DNA from: Pipra filicauda
Taxonomy: Eukaryota; Chordata; Aves; Passeriformes; Pipridae
Assembly (NCBI RefSeq): GCF_003945595.2
Contig: NW_024103718.1
Span: 1 to 64,000, forward strand
DNA: 64,000 nt
Reading direction: 5' to 3'
Shown here piece by piece: positions 1-13,794 of this stretch. Position numbers and translations under genes: made by a program. The notes under the pieces were generated by a model. That model saw nothing but the letters and a program-made list of their open reading frames with translations. It was not told the DNA's origin and did no database searches. How positions within the stretch are numbered: position 1 is the first letter of the stretch; each line of letters begins with the position of its first letter.

Positions 1-263
1 GGGTGGGGGACTCCCCGACACGTCTCGGCGGGGGTCCTTCGGGCGCGAGTGACTTGGGGCCCCGCACCGTTCCCCGGCCGCTGCAGGTCCGTGGGTGGCC
101 ACGGTCGGGGCGTCCCAGGGGCAGGGGGGCCGGCCCGAAGGGGCGGCGGAGCTCGGCTCGAGCTGCTGCCTGGCAGCGCTCCTGGCCGCAGAGCCCCCGC
201 AGGAGACTGGGTCTATGCGCGCGTTCGGGCTGGATCTCGGTGAACAGCAGTTTGCGGCCGGGG
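1..263. other. CpG island, cut by the left window edge
   Basis: GC-rich, CpG-dense sequence runs up to the A25 run at 264-288. No coding exon was recognised. By position relative to PCCA it could belong to the CpG-island cluster around the neighbouring ZIC2 locus, which is an inference from vertebrate gene order. Confidence 0.6.
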
Positions 264-288
264 AAAAAAAAAAAAAAAAAAAAAAAAA
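264..288 (+). repeat. A25 homopolymer
   Basis: Twenty-five consecutive A directly follow the GC-rich island. No CR1 or processed-gene body was recognised upstream of it. Confidence 0.97.
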
Positions 289-450
289 GAGCAATTTTCC
301 TTCCAACTTTTTTTTTTCCTTCTTCTTCCTAGACTACTAATTCCTCTGTGTGGGCAAACACCCCTTCTCCTTTGATATCTAGTCACAGCGCCTATATTAA
401 ATACCAGTTTTAATGAGAGCCGTGGCTGTGGCTGAATTAGGTGATGATAG

Positions 451-498
451 TTATGAAGACTATCTGACCTGTTTTGATGAAGACGATCTGACCTGTAG
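451..498 (+). repeat. Tandem 24-bp duplication with nuclear-receptor-like half-sites
   Basis: Two adjacent 24-bp units (451-474 and 475-498) share 20 of 24 bases, around GAAGAC(T/G)ATCTGACCTGT. Each holds TGACCT, and an opposing AGGTCA follows at 511-516. The unit length is a multiple of three, so the duplication is frame-neutral for the 165-codon opening here, which I do not regard as a gene. Confidence 0.8.
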
Positions 499-711
499 GG
501 AGAGAGGGAAAGGTCAGCCACATGCAGTGGCCAGATTTCTGCTTGTTCCCGGCACATGCTGCTACAATATTGATCCGCGGAGAAAGATAAACATAAAAGC
601 TAGATCCTATGTGCTGAATACTAATGTACTTGGCTTCCAGATTTTAATTGTTGCTGACTTCTTATTTCCACTGCGAACATTTGCCGACCTCTATAGGGCA
701 TTTTTCCCAGG

Positions 712-739
712 TTTATTTTATTTTATTTTATTTTATTTT
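712..739 (+). repeat. (TTTTA)n microsatellite
   Basis: This is a pentanucleotide T-rich run, followed by imperfect TCTTATTTTG copies. Confidence 0.9.
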
Positions 740-2859
740 GTCTTATTTTGCTTATTTTTTTCCCCCAAATCATTCAATGTCTCTCCCGTTGGAAATCTTC
801 CTAACAAGTTACTTTCCCCATCAGACAAGGCGCAACCACCCGAAAGTCACGGCCAGCATCTCCTTTTCAGCGAAGGTAACCGCTGCTGGAAACGGAGAAA
901 GCTCTTCTGAAAGGCAACATCTCGACCTGGGAAGCACCTTTCGGATTCCTGCTTCGTTACTCGCTCCATTCTTTCGCAGCTAGAGATGACACCGAAGTTG
1001 GGGGTTATTTTTTTCGCTCTCCTCCCGGACCGGACTGCTGCAAACCAAGCAGTTAGGCTGGAAGAGAGATCTGCGTTCAAAGCCTCCCCAGTTTCTCAGC
1101 TGTTGCCAGACTAGATACACCTACGTGAGGCAAAGAGAGATGGAAACATGCCGTGTCTCGGCGTGTATCGAGGAGAGAGGCATGTCAGAGGCGCTTTGCC
1201 CTCGACTGCTCGACTATGCGGGCAAAGGAGGCTCTTTTGGGAGGGTTTTCGCTGCGGTACTGAATGATTACGAAACACTCACTCTCGGATTTTTTTTTTT
1301 CTCTTTTAGATGGTCAAAATTAACTGTAAATCGGGTAAAGCAGTCGATGAAACGGTTATCCCCAAACAAGTTTCTGCTGCTTCGCGAGCGACCGAGAGTA
1401 TACACCATCGGCTATACAGGGGCAATTAACTGTATCAGACATTTAAGAAAATGTGGGAAATATTAAACTCCTAATTCCCATCATTGCAAATAATTTTCAT
1501 GAAGGGAACTTCTGAAAGATTTTTTTTCCTCTCTTACACTTTCCAGTCTATTTTTTAACCCCTGAATGATTTACTACGTAAGTAATTTTAGAGGATACAG
1601 TTTACAGCTTGAGTTATTAGACTGAACACCTCTGGCTGACACCACAACACCTTTTTTTTCTGCCTGCAGCTGTGAGTCACAACCCCATTTTCATACCAAA
1701 CTGCTGCGCATTCCTTTACAATATAGACTTCCTTCTTGCAAAGATCAAACACGTTGCAGCCAACGTGCTTATTTTAAAATACAGGAAAATTAAAACTAAA
1801 CATGGACTTAAAAGAAGAAAACCCAAATGCATCATTTCTTTCTCTGTTGTCTCTCCTATTAAAATAAATTAAAATAAAATTAGGAGGGAACGACGTAGAC
1901 TGCTCCAACAAAATAATACAGTGACAGAGCCAAAACAGTTGATTTCGACTGGAACAGGAACGGTTCCTTCTGTTTGCTGTTATTTATTTATGTATTATTG
2001 TGGCTATGGTTTTAATTATATGTGGGAATGTCAGGCCAAGATGCTGTAACCGTAGCCTCCCTTTAACACACTTTTCCTATTTGTTTAGTGCCAGAGCTAC
2101 AAGGCAAGAACAGGCACCAAAAGCAAAATTGTTTCAATATTCTGTTTAAGAGCTTACAACAGGGAATCCCAGAAGTACAGGAAAACCTGTAGGCCTGCTC
2201 CGTGGAGGTGCATGGCAGTACCAGGCCGATTTTGTGCTCCTCGGCAGGTTTCGACGTGCAGGAGGGGAGCGGAGGGGGAGAAATTGAGGGAGGTAGAGAT
2301 GCCCGGAGTAATTTTTACCCAGTAAAGGGGTATCTTGAAAGCCTCCTTGCTGTTCGGTGGCACAGATTCTGGGATGCTTCTTAGTTTTGAGTAGGGTAAA
2401 GGTAGACTTAATCTCTACTCCTCACGGTAACCTACTGACTACTCCTCCCCTGGGGCTTGAGATAGGGGCTTTGCTGTAAGTCCTTCTTCTTTCATCCCCT
2501 GTTTTTTTGGTTGTTGTTTTTTTTTTTCCCCGGTAGAGTTCGTATTGCCCGCTCCTTCGCCAGTCTTTCCCCACGTCATCGGTGTGATTGGTCAGGTGGG
2601 GGAAGCAGTATGTACCTGCCCGCATTTATTTATCTTGGGTACTCGTTTCGAATAAAATATTACTTTAGAGAACAAAGAAAAAAAAAATAAAGGAAAGAAA
2701 AAGCAAAGCGAAGGATCATTCGCTTTAGGAAATAGATCAAATAACTCCTCCTCTCGTTCCTCCAACTTATCCCCCATCCAAGCGGCTCCGAAGACCTCAT
2801 CGAAGCAAGCAGCAAGCCTGCACCGTGCTCCAGACTGTGTTTGAGCAGTGAGGGTAAGC

Positions 2860-3620
2860 AGGCCCTGTGCTTGCCAAGCGGGGCCACGGCAAGTCCCCCG
2901 TGACTCCAGGCTCACGTCCAGCTCGAGGGCTCTCTGATCGCTCGCCGTCGCGGCCCGACGTGCTCCCAACAGCAAAGGGGAGCGGCAGGGGCTTTCCCCG
3001 CTGCAGAACCCTCCCGTGCCGCAGGTACCGCCGCTGCCGTACCAGGGCCCTCGCCATCCGCACTGTCCGCACCTGCCCGAGCGCTGCCCGCCCCGCGCTA
3101 CCGCTGCCCGCCCGTCGCCGCGGCCGCTTTTCTGCTCGCTGCCTGCGCGCTCGCTGCGCGCACCGCGGGGACCACAGTGCCGGGACGGGCAGCAGCGGGG
3201 CGCAGGGGCTTCCTCGTCTTGGCCATACTACACCCGCTAAGACTCAGGGCTGTGGCCATCAACCTTCCTCCCCATCACCCCCACCCGCCCTCCCCCTCTC
3301 CCCTCCCCGAAAAAAGGAGGAGGCGAGTTTCTCGTTTTCAGATCTTTATTAAGTAAACTCCTGGGACTTTGTAAAGACAGCGCAGACATCCACGGAGGAC
3401 CCGTTCCGCCCGTGGAGGCTATCGGACCCGCACGAAGGCGTTTTGCTAACGTGAATTCCCCAGCGGGGTGTCCCGCAGAGCCCCGCGGGAAGCTGCGGAG
3501 CGTCCCTTCGCCCGCGCTCCCCAGCCCAGAGGGGAACGTCGCTGCGATCCTCGACGGCACGTGCGCCGTAGTTGCCCGGGGCAGCGGCCTCACACACCCC
3601 TGCCCCTCGTGAGCCCCTTC
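2860..3620. other. CpG island(s) in the left intergenic cluster
   Basis: CpG-rich segments at about 2870-3240 and 3390-3620 are separated by a C-rich/A-rich strip with a G-poor run of ccctcccc. Long openings on both strands are expected from the GC content and show no family motif. Candidate promoter or Polycomb-type island. No exon is supported. Confidence 0.6.
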
Positions 3621-4229
3621 CCTGCTCTCTCGTCAAGGGTCGGCCTCTGCATCCCCTCCTCGCTTTCTGCACAGCAGCCGCGCGGGTGCCTCGATAAAGT
3701 TGGGGTGTCTGCAGCAGGTGGGCTGTCGGTCCCGGAGAGGGGTCCAGATCCTGTCCCCCGTGTCTTTCCTTTAATGGATTGATAACAAACTGGTGCGATA
3801 CCCCCACGTCTCTCCCTGTCAAGATTCTTCGTGCCTACAGATCTGGCAGGGGTGCACTTAGAGACTGCCTGCTCCGGTCGGAGAGTCTGATGCTCAGCGG
3901 CAAACACACACCGTCTGCCTCCCGAGAAGTAAAAACCTAACCCTTCTCGGCTGGGTTTTAACAAAAAGGGTTAGCTGCGTTTAATTAAAAGCATCGACGG
4001 TTCACCGAGGCCAGGGGAATTCGCGTTCAGGCGGTGCTCTCGCGGCTGAGAGGGATTTGACTGGCAAGTCCTTCGGGCTGCTCCCGCTCGCCTGAGGGTT
4101 CTCTGTTTTCGCGGCATTAGGGGGAATGACTGGTAAAAAGCAGAGACGATTCTTGCCGCAAAACCCGATGAACGCAATTTTGCAACGCGACGAGGAGATT
4201 TTTTTTTTTTCCGGTTTGTCTTACCCGGG

Positions 4230-5310
4230 GAAACACTGAAAGCGGCTCCCTTCGGCCAGTGCACCTGGCACTTCCAGGCTTCGATCACTGACCCCGGCGA
4301 CACACAGACCCGCAGACGCGGGAACAGTCTCCGCAGAGCGCCCAGGCTCCACGGCGAGGGGCTCGGAACCTCCCCCGGCACGGCTGCCTGTCCTGTCCTC
4401 CGCTTCTCCCGTGGCAAGGACAGCGGGATGCCTTCTCCCTACCCGGGCACTGCAACCTGCTGCCCTGAATTTCGCTGCCGGGCGAAATGCTGGACTCCCA
4501 CCAGCGGGGTCACAGAGTGATGGGTTCCTGAGTCCGCTTCGGTGCACCGAGAGAGTTTCGAGTCGCTTTTCCCCGTGCCCGTCAACTTAGCGTTTCAGCA
4601 AACGCCCACCCGTGGTGATCTTTAAACGAGTCCGCCGCGCCAGGGACATAAGGTGTTCTCGGGCTTTTGGGAAGGCTGTCCCCGCCGCCGGGGATACTCC
4701 AGCAACGAGGGGCGAAGTCCCCGTGGAATGCCCCAGCGCCAGTTCTCGGGAGGCACACGGGGGACACAGGCACACGCTGTGCCATCACTTTGTGAAATTT
4801 GCCTGCCGGGCTCCGGAGCCTCGGAGTAACCTCCCACAGTTAATCCCGGCCGCTCGCCACCCCCGTCCAGCTCTTGCAGCCGGAGGGACATGGAGGAACA
4901 GGGTTGCGGCTCCCTCCCGGTCCCTAGTATCCCCCAGAGCCCGCTCCGCAGTGCCCCCGGTGCTGGGAGCTCCTTGGGGCGCCTGTGTGTCGCCGCACCG
5001 CCGGGCGGGATCCTGTACGCGCCTTCGGAAGAAGCAGCGGCCAAGAAACCTCAGGGAGGTTCGGGGAGGGTGCTCTGCGGCGTCGAAGCGGTGTGCCCCG
5101 CCTCGGGGAACTGTGTGTGGGGCGGTGTTTCCAAACAGTACCCCAAGAAGCGGCGCGGATGGGGCAGCAGTGGGAGTTGTCAAGGCTCAGCCTCACTCCC
5201 AGGCACCGCCAATTTTGAAAGGCCGTGCCAGTGGCTGGAGACCGGGACCACGGAAACTAAACCTCGATACCTCGACACCTCGACGTCTGTGAAACAGCGG
5301 GAGAAGGGAA
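4230..5310. other. Large CpG island in the left intergenic cluster
   Basis: This is about 1.1 kb of CpG-dense sequence, the largest island left of PCCA. Openings of up to 226 codons occur on both strands at the same positions, as expected of GC-rich DNA with few stop codons. No zinc-finger or other conserved domain is readable in them. Clusters of islands of this kind are common around developmental transcription-factor genes. Confidence 0.65.
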
Positions 5311-5319
5311 GAAGACATC

Positions 5320-8300
5320 TTTGTTAAACTATATATATTTTTTTTTTTTGTGGGATAGACAACATTCACGAGCTCTTTCACATTAATGCCCTTTATCTTT
5401 GGTTTCCACGGCTTACATTTTCAAGGTTTTCTAATGGCACCCACGCGGGACCAACCCACAGCTTGAGGGCTCCTCTGCTGCCAGCTCAGGAGAGGCTATG
5501 GCAGCCCAGTCCGCTGGCTTGCTGGCCCTGCCTGCCCTCAACACCCACATCTGCTGGAGACACAAATAAGATTGAAAAAAGATGCTCCACTGCACAAAAG
5601 GTAATGTAACTATAACGATAATCTGGTATTGGAACAGTTACATGGGAAAAATCCTATGTTTTCTTTGTCTATACAGTGGCAACAGGAATAACAAGCAGCA
5701 GGGACAGGTGGAGGTGCAAAAAACGGCTTCAGGGTCAGATTCTTGTTTCCCAAGCAAAACCAACCAACCACCACCAGCAGCCAAAAGAAAACTCATATGT
5801 TTTATTTGCCTTCCACGGACTTGTATATTTAGCACATCTTTTATTGTCCCACTGTGCTTCCAGAAAGTTGCTATACCTCAGCCTGAAATCACAGGCTACG
5901 GCATGAGCTTTTGGCAATCTCCCTTCTGCTACAGCTGTGAAAGGAGATTTAGCCTCCAGCAGCATTCATTCATCCCACCACTCATGCCAGATATTAAGTG
6001 ACTAAATTAGCTGTTGGGGTGGTTCCTCATGCAACCAAAACGATCAACTCCCATGTGCAGCACACTAGAGATATCACCACCTAAGCCAGAGCAACACTGA
6101 CATACAAAAAAACTCCCAACCAATTATAATAAGCAGTGATTACGTCATATATGGCTCACACCAGTTTTGCTGTTACCAAAGAATGGCAAAGTTAGGGGCT
6201 TGAGCCCTTGAAATGAACAGGTACATTAATCTTTCATCTTAATTTCTGCAGGAAATGAAGCAATAGAAATCATGTAGGGATTTTTGTCTTTAAAATATGT
6301 TCCTTTAATACTCTCAGATAATAATCCTTAAATGCATTACTTCTTGCCTTCATGGGGTTTAAGTGGATTTTAAATAATTCCTAGACCTCGCACAGTCCTT
6401 TCATGGATAAATACCTTTTATCCTCTGTACCTGCATGTATTTTGCTAAACAAGTCTCGTGGTGGGGTGTATTAGAAATATCCAGATGGGCAATGCCAACT
6501 TCTGTGGTACTATCAGGAGTTGCTGAAGAGATAATTGAGGTGTCAAGAGGCTGCACTGGGGACTGAGTAGCAAGAACTGATGAACTTATAGAGCAAACAG
6601 GCCATTTTAATTCAATATTCCAGAAAGGGAAAGACAAATAGAGACACCCCAGCAGAACTCTTTTCAAAGAATGTTTTCTATAAAATCTCAATGGTGTTAT
6701 GGGCATATCCCATTTGCTTGAGAATATTTACTTTTCTGTTGGTTATCTGAGAGTCTTTGATGTTTACTCAGCTGACCCATCCTGATTTCTTGCCCTTTGC
6801 TTCCCGTAGGCACCTTTTGTCACTGCATGCCTACATGCTTTATATTCAGTCTCCATATGGATCAGAGTTGTCTCTTGGGCAAGCCAGACAAAATGAAACC
6901 TCCAGGTTTATTTCAGCTGATTTGAACTGCTGCCAAGGCAAGGACCACACTCTGTCTCAGGGACTGAGTTTTAAAAACCAAGTAAAGAACAGAATACTCA
7001 ATTTCTACTTATTTCCAAAAGGTATTCCTGCATCTTCTTAAGGTTGAATTTTACGAAGACTCATCCCATCAAATTCTAGCCCCAAGCTGTGGTTTGGTTT
7101 AACACATCTGTAAGGCAGTTTTCCTTCTATTAAAAAAATGGTTTTAAATCTAGCATAATTGAATGTTTGATTGTGATCATTGTGAAAGGGACCTGGAGCT
7201 TAGCAGAGAAGTAGGCAATCAACATTTTTTTTTCTTTTTAGAATATATCTTAGTGAAATGAAAATATATAAAACAAGGACATTGGTACTCTTTTAGAAAT
7301 CCATATAAAGTACTGAATTTTATAAGGCTAATTCAGCTCTATGCAAAATTATTCTTTGAGACATATCCTAATTTCTAGTATGCTCAAGAAAACTGAATTT
7401 TAGGCTTTTGTGTCTATAGAATTAACAGATTAGTAAACAAAAAAATCTTCAACCAGTTTCTCCAAGCAGATGCACAAACCATCCTGCGTACCCCAAGAAG
7501 TGGTCTTACTGGCTAGGTTTGTGGGCAGCCTTTAGTGAAGAAGCCAGGTGCCAGCAGGGGCTGAAGAGCAAAGATCTTTCTCTCCCCAGGAGATGTTTTC
7601 ATCAGGTCAGGATTAAGGAACATAGCGGGGCAAGTTGGAGTATCTTGCAGGACTGTCAATCCAACATCTTCCAAGAACAGTAGATTCACACCCACAAAAC
7701 TATAAGTAAGGAAAATGTGTGCTAACTGTAGCATATGAGCAGAAAACCTATTATGAGCCTCTAGAAAAAAAAAATCATCTGTCTGTTTGGGAAAAATAAA
7801 AAGCATATGCTTGAAGCTGTTGTCATATAAACACGTGCCTAGAACATGAACTTTTCCAGCATGCAAATAAATTGACTTGTCACTCAACATACTTTCTGTA
7901 CACTGAAATTTAAAGTAATTAGAGGAGAGTTGCTGGGCTCCATTCAGAAATATTTTTTTTATTTGTATAACACTTGGGTTATTTTCTGTATTTTCAGAGG
8001 TATTAGATTTCAGTTTGCTACAGTTAATGCAATAGAAATTCTGTAGTCATTATTGACTGCAACTGTGAACATACAATTTGAGAATTAAAGTCTAATGTAG
8101 AAAACTGGCGATGGAAATTGAAAGCAGTTTGTGCTCATACTTCACCTTACAACCGATGGTTAGAACAGAGGTGGTTTTCGAGGAGTTACAGGGGGATGTG
8201 CAAGCTGGTTTCAGAGAAAAGCAAACATCCACAGACAGCACTGTGGTCTGCAATCAGTGAGTTGGTCTGAGAATTTAGGCTGATTTGTTCGGACAGGAAG

Positions 8301-11300
8301 AGATAACTGGAATTTAAAGGTTATGACAATGGATTTGATGATACATGATGACATTCAACATATCCTCCTGCATTAATGTGACTACTCATTTCTCATTAGG
8401 GTCAGAATTTTCTCATTAGTAAATTGGCCTGTATGATCCAAAAGTGCTCTTGCTTTCCCTGTGGCTGAAACAAAGTGCTGCCCTGATGAGAAGCAACATG
8501 TGGATAACTAAGTCCCAACCCTCTCTGCTTGGGGCCCTTCAGTGCTATGCCAAGCATAGGCTGGTGAGATCTGAAGCACACCCCTGTCCCAGTGCCAGGT
8601 AGAGTCTTGGCCCTTCCAGACAAAACAGCTTCATGTTCTCTTTGCAGTTCAGCATCCCTGTGATCTGCTTTTATTTTCTTTTCTGTAGAGATACAGAGGC
8701 TCAGGCTTACAACTCAGATTGTAGGGGACTCTAAAGAAATCTTGATGCAAGGGGAACTTGCCTGTTTCCATCAGGAATGACATCACTTACTCACGGGGTT
8801 TAAAAGGGACCCAAGCATCTGTGATTCCAGTGACACTGGGATTAGATGTTTTTGTCCCTGATTAGCTTTTACCTGAAACTATAATTGGAAAAACATTTAA
8901 CTTTTTCTCAGCAAGGAGATGGGGGCAGCGTCCGGCTGTGTCCTGCTGGTAGCCAGAGCTCAGTATCTTCCCTGTCCACTCCCCAGAGTCCTCTTGGGTA
9001 ACCTGGTCTGGGAGTCACCTAAGTAGCAGGATACAATGAGCAGTACACCTCTGTCAGCTCCTCACTGTACTGATCCCACATAAATCACTGTGCTGTGACT
9101 GTTGATGGAAAAATTGTGAGGCTTTGGAAGTAGAGTTAGGGTTCCCAAGCATGTAGTGCCATGAGCCAGTTTTGCTGTATGGGGTTTCCCCCTGGAAATC
9201 CCCAAACCCTTATACTGGAGAGACACTCAGTCATCTCTCAGGAACATGGGTTAAAAAGATGGAGATCTCCTATAATGAAATAACATAACCCTTCTCCTCT
9301 GACAGCAGCGGATTATCCCTGTGAAGCCACTGGACCCACGGAGTTGGGTTAAATCTTCCCCTTTCAAAGATACAGTTAATCTCAAAGGTATAAAATCTTT
9401 GGGAATATGTTCAAGCATTTTTGTCTTCCAACATTTCTAAGAATTTCCAGTATTTCCTTTCTGTTATCTTAAACTGCCTCTAAGATAAACAAAATCCATT
9501 TTAATTTATAGATATTTATTTTAAAAACAATGAAATGCTACCATGCTACAGAATCAGCTGTAGCTCAGGGGTATGAGCAAAGAGCAAAAGCAGCAGAGTC
9601 AGGCACACAGGTTGCCTTCCTTTCTGTGCTTTAAGGGGTAAACACTATAGACAAGGTAATTCAGATACCCAACTCACAGAGAACGATTATCAACCTTTGA
9701 TAGAACTGACAAATAATACAATCCCCCTGATTTATTGCAGTGATGTCTTCTCACTGTACTTCTTTGAGGTTGAACAAGAGACCCCAATATGACCCCAATA
9801 TGAAGTCCAGGTTTCATGGCTCTATGACACTTCCCATAGAAAGGGATGCATGAATGGTAGAGCAGCTCACCTTGCCTTATTGATGAAGTATTTGAATCTT
9901 AAGGTTTGTAGTCTCAATTCTATAGTCTCCATATTCCACGGGGATTTTGGGAGCATTGGTGAGAAAACACACATTGCTGGGAATCATAAAGTGATGCACA
10001 CATAATCTGGCTCACACCTGAAATGTGACATGTATTGCATATAGTCAGCTTGTTCATGTGCAGTTCATACAATAAACACATCAGCAAAAGATTACCGGTG
10101 TCTATTATACTTAAGGTTGCCAAATATTTTCAATTTAATCATCTCCTTTCCTGTTTTCATGTGCTCAGTTTTCCTAAAAAAGTATCCTGTGGCTTCAAAT
10201 TTCCTCTCTGTGGCTTTTGCTCCTAGATGATTTTCCTAAGTCTCTTTTTTACAGTGTTCTTTCATCCACTTTGAAGTGGCAATGGTTAAAAAAAAAGAAA
10301 AAGAAAAAAAATGTTTTCCACACAGATTAAACCTCCCGAACTATGACAGTCACAGCAAAGTTAACATGGACATAACCTTCATTGAAGGCCAGTGTCCTCC
10401 AGTCAGGTTTTGATTAATTTTCCACTAATTTTGACTGTTTTGTAGTAGGAACCTTTCATTTTGAGAAAGAATTTAAGGCAGATATTTAGCACAGGTTGTC
10501 CTCAGTCTGAAGCCTCCAGATATATTATGCTCATTAAGTGTCCCATTCCTCTGTCTGCATTTTTGTTTCTAAGAAGCAGAGCCTGTACCCTCTTCAGGAT
10601 GAATAACATGGAAAGAAGGAATTTACAAGCTCCACAAGTTTATTGGTTCCAGATTTCTTTCCTTTCTTTTTTTCCCCCTCCACACATAATTTGAGATGCC
10701 TTCTCCTTAAAAGTTTAGATAAATATGTTGAAAACATTAATACATCATAAAGGTCAAAAGATTAAGCATTCAAAAGTCAGCCAACCTCAAGTACTATTAT
10801 AGTGAGATTTGCATGATCTATATCCATCTCAAAAGATAAAGTATCAAGGACAGATACAAACTTGCTTCAGCATTTCAATCTGGTTTCTAAGCTTCCTAAA
10901 AGTTCATGTCCTGTTAAATTCTTTACTCAAACATAAACTAGAGAAAATTGACTTTACCATGTTATCAGAAATTAACATGAAACTCCCCTGATCTTGGTAA
11001 GCAAGACATGTGTAACACTGAATTAACAGTGCACTGTCATTATAACACTTGTATTTTTCAGATATGCTCTCAGCTTACCATTTTTCAGGCAAAATCAGTT
11101 AATCTCTGAGTTTAGACAAAAAGTTTATTACTTGTCACAGTGGCATAACTAATTTCAGGAAAACAAACAGACCGCCCCATATACTAGATGGGGCAGTCTA
11201 GCGATCTAGCAAACTAGATGAATTATGCTTCAAGGGAAAGAAAAACCCAAACAAAAACCAACAAACTAACAATGAAGTTACCCTATAACAATGGCTGCTA

Positions 11301-13794
11301 GGTATATATTTCCAATTAACTTTGTCTCTACAGATTAGTTCTGTTAATCTGAAACTACACACCAGTTATACAGACCAGAGCAAGATGGGAGGCACTTTGC
11401 CATCTCTTTCAATTTAGAAGGATGGCTACTCTGTTTTCTTAGTTTAGGGACTTCAGGACAGCAAACATGGGCCAGCTGTAAGGAATTAATTAATTCTCCC
11501 TATTGCACTGCAACTGAGGAGCTGGGCTGCAAGGTAGCCTGTTTTAAAGAGTGATTAAGCTTCATTTTCTCTCTAATCTTTATTTTCTAAGAAAGTGATA
11601 TCCAGGACTGATAAATGCTCAGTATGGCTGTGGGTAAAACCTAAAACTAAACTACACTAAACTTTGTTTTGGAGTGAATCTGGAAATTAAAACTGCTCCA
11701 TGTTTTCTCACTCTTAAAAAGGACTAAATCCTGACTCCCAATCTGCCTGAGAAAGCTCTGAGGGAGAACAGCAAAAGCAGCAGGAGCCAGAACCAGACAA
11801 GCTTTCCATGACAGACATCACCTGGCAGTTATCATGCATAGCAATATGAGAGATAGGTACTGGGATGCGGTGGTAAAAATCTGTCTCTCTCTAAAGAAAG
11901 AGCCTGAACTGCTGATTTACAGCTAAGGTAAAAGCTATTTACTTTTCTCCAAACACACTACAGAAGTTGACGTTACTGAACAAACATGTCTCAGATCATC
12001 TGTAGGCACATCAGCCTAGGAAACTTGCTCTAGCCAACTCTGAGTGTAAGAAATCCTTTTTGTCTTCTATAGTGCCTTTTGCCAAAATACCCTGTCTTAT
12101 ACAAAAAGAAGCCAGTAGAGCTTTTCAATATTCTTTATGTTTACTGACTCCACAGCTGCAGTGCTAGGATATTATTTAACTGTACTTTTTCATTATTTCT
12201 ATTATCATAATTCAGATCTTCCAAGAACCATCTAACACTTTTTCCGTATCTATTAGAAAAGTAACTGCAGACTGGGGAATGTGGCAGTATTTGTATGTAT
12301 TTCCCCAGATATTCACATTACCTGTAAGGACTGAGAAAGAGGCATATATCTCTTCCTCAACTCTGTTTATACCAGAGTGAAATTACATTTCCTATTTGAC
12401 TGCATGTTTTATTTTTTAATCACTTTTTCTTCTTTTGAACAATTAGAAAAGGATAAAGAAAAGGTGAAATTGCTTACGTGAAGCAAAAGCAGTGCAGTCT
12501 CTGTAGGAAAAAGACACATCTTTATATAAAGCAGGTTTCAAAGAAAAGTTAATTTAATCAAATAATTTACAAAATAATAAATGAAACACAATTCTGCTTG
12601 GACTGTATTACTATTAGAGAGATCAACTATTCTCCCTTACAAATTTTATCAGCATCCTCATGGTACCTTAAAAATGTTGAAACCCTTACACTGCATCTAT
12701 AAAGTCTACTACAAGATGTAGTGAGATGAACAACAAAAAAAGAGGTGAGGAAAGAAAATCCACCCCTTGGGCATCTTCCAAGTAGGCAGGAGTGCCTCTC
12801 CTTCCAAGAACCGGTGTCCTCAAGGATCATGTAGCACTTGGTGCCAAGTGTTTTATGGTCACCACACCCCAGCTGGCAATGGGTTTTGGACCACAGCATT
12901 GGCAGTGGGAGCAGGGTGAGCTGACTGCTGCGTTTCTGAATGTAGCGTGGTTCTGTCAACACTGGTGTGATCCAGAAAGGCACTTTATTACTTCCTGAGT
13001 AGGTTTCACAAGCAGATTAGGTTCCCGGTCCCTAGGTGTTAAAAATTGCAGTTAAATTAAACATTTAAATTCAAAAGGCAATCTACCAGATGCCCAATAT
13101 CGGTTCGGGAGCTCCTCACAGCTGCATCAGAAATGCCGTGCTTTAGCCCTCATCCCTCGTTAGGGCTTCACCAGTCCTTTTTGCTCTGAATTGGGAGTCT
13201 GAATTTGTTTCCAGAGACAGTCTGATTGATAAGGGATAAATTTTAAGTGAAGTGGACTTAGAGCTGTTGAAGGGTCGAGGGGTACAGCACAACTTTCCTG
13301 GGGAGCCTTGTAAGTGAAGAGCAGCTGAGTGGGGGCCATATCATTTACTCCTGGATTGCAGCAGAGACAGGAATGCAAGAGTTATAAAGCCAGAAGGAAG
13401 GCAGGCAAGAAGAAACATCAAACAAAAACCTAGGTGGTAGGGCAGTCAGCCAGAAGAGGGAAGACACCTAGCCAAATACATAAATAATCCTGGGAAGCCA
13501 GAGCAGAACTCAGTAATTCCCCAGTGCCTGCAAGCCTGTGGTTAAGGAGCTGACACTGGATCTTCCGAGGCAAAGGACAGCCTATAACCTGGTGTCCCAT
13601 CACTTTGACAATGTTTTTTGTGGCACTACATGCTCTTGCATTTAAGGGTCACCTAACACACTGGTGATACCAGGAGAAGCATACTATATATTTTGCAGTT
13701 AGGGCTTTCTTACACAACATTTTAGATTAAGGTACATTAATCACATCCAAATCCTATGCTGAAGTGCTTTTCTAACCATCACACATGTGGTAGT
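5320..13794. other. Intergenic DNA without a recognisable gene
   Basis: This is AT-rich unique-looking sequence. Visible small items are an 11-bp tandem duplication at 9780-9801 (gaccccaatat twice), an A-rich run near 10288-10310, and a hairpin at 11171-11197. I recognise no CR1 or other transposon in it. Confidence 0.5.
11171..11197. repeat. Short inverted repeat (hairpin)
   Basis: The arms ACCGCCCCAT and ATGGGGCAGT pair over 9 of 10 positions, with a 7-nt loop. Several CTAG words follow. GC-rich arms in an AT-rich background make it stand out. Confidence 0.8.

Larger units (their letters stand above)
289..2860. other. Intergenic stretch between CpG islands
   Basis: The composition is intermediate, with several T-runs and A-runs, the 24-bp tandem duplication and the TTTTA repeat. 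I see no recognisable coding exon, RNA gene or transposon. It could be unannotated lncRNA or regulatory DNA, but nothing in the sequence decides that. Confidence 0.5.

Noticed and set aside
413..910. 165-codon opening beginning with an acidic, repeated segment
   Set aside because: It runs into AT-rich low-complexity sequence (TTTTA repeat read as Phe/Tyr/Leu) and has no recognisable family. The acidic part is explained by the 24-bp duplication.
4612..5292. 226-codon opening in the left CpG island
   Set aside because: Overlapping long openings exist on the other strand and in other frames, no domain or motif is readable, and the composition explains them.
1..5400. Search for the end of ZIC2 at the left edge
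   Set aside because: Neither zinc-finger codons nor the conserved ZIC C-terminus are readable on either strand. ZIC2 is inferred only from known gene order.
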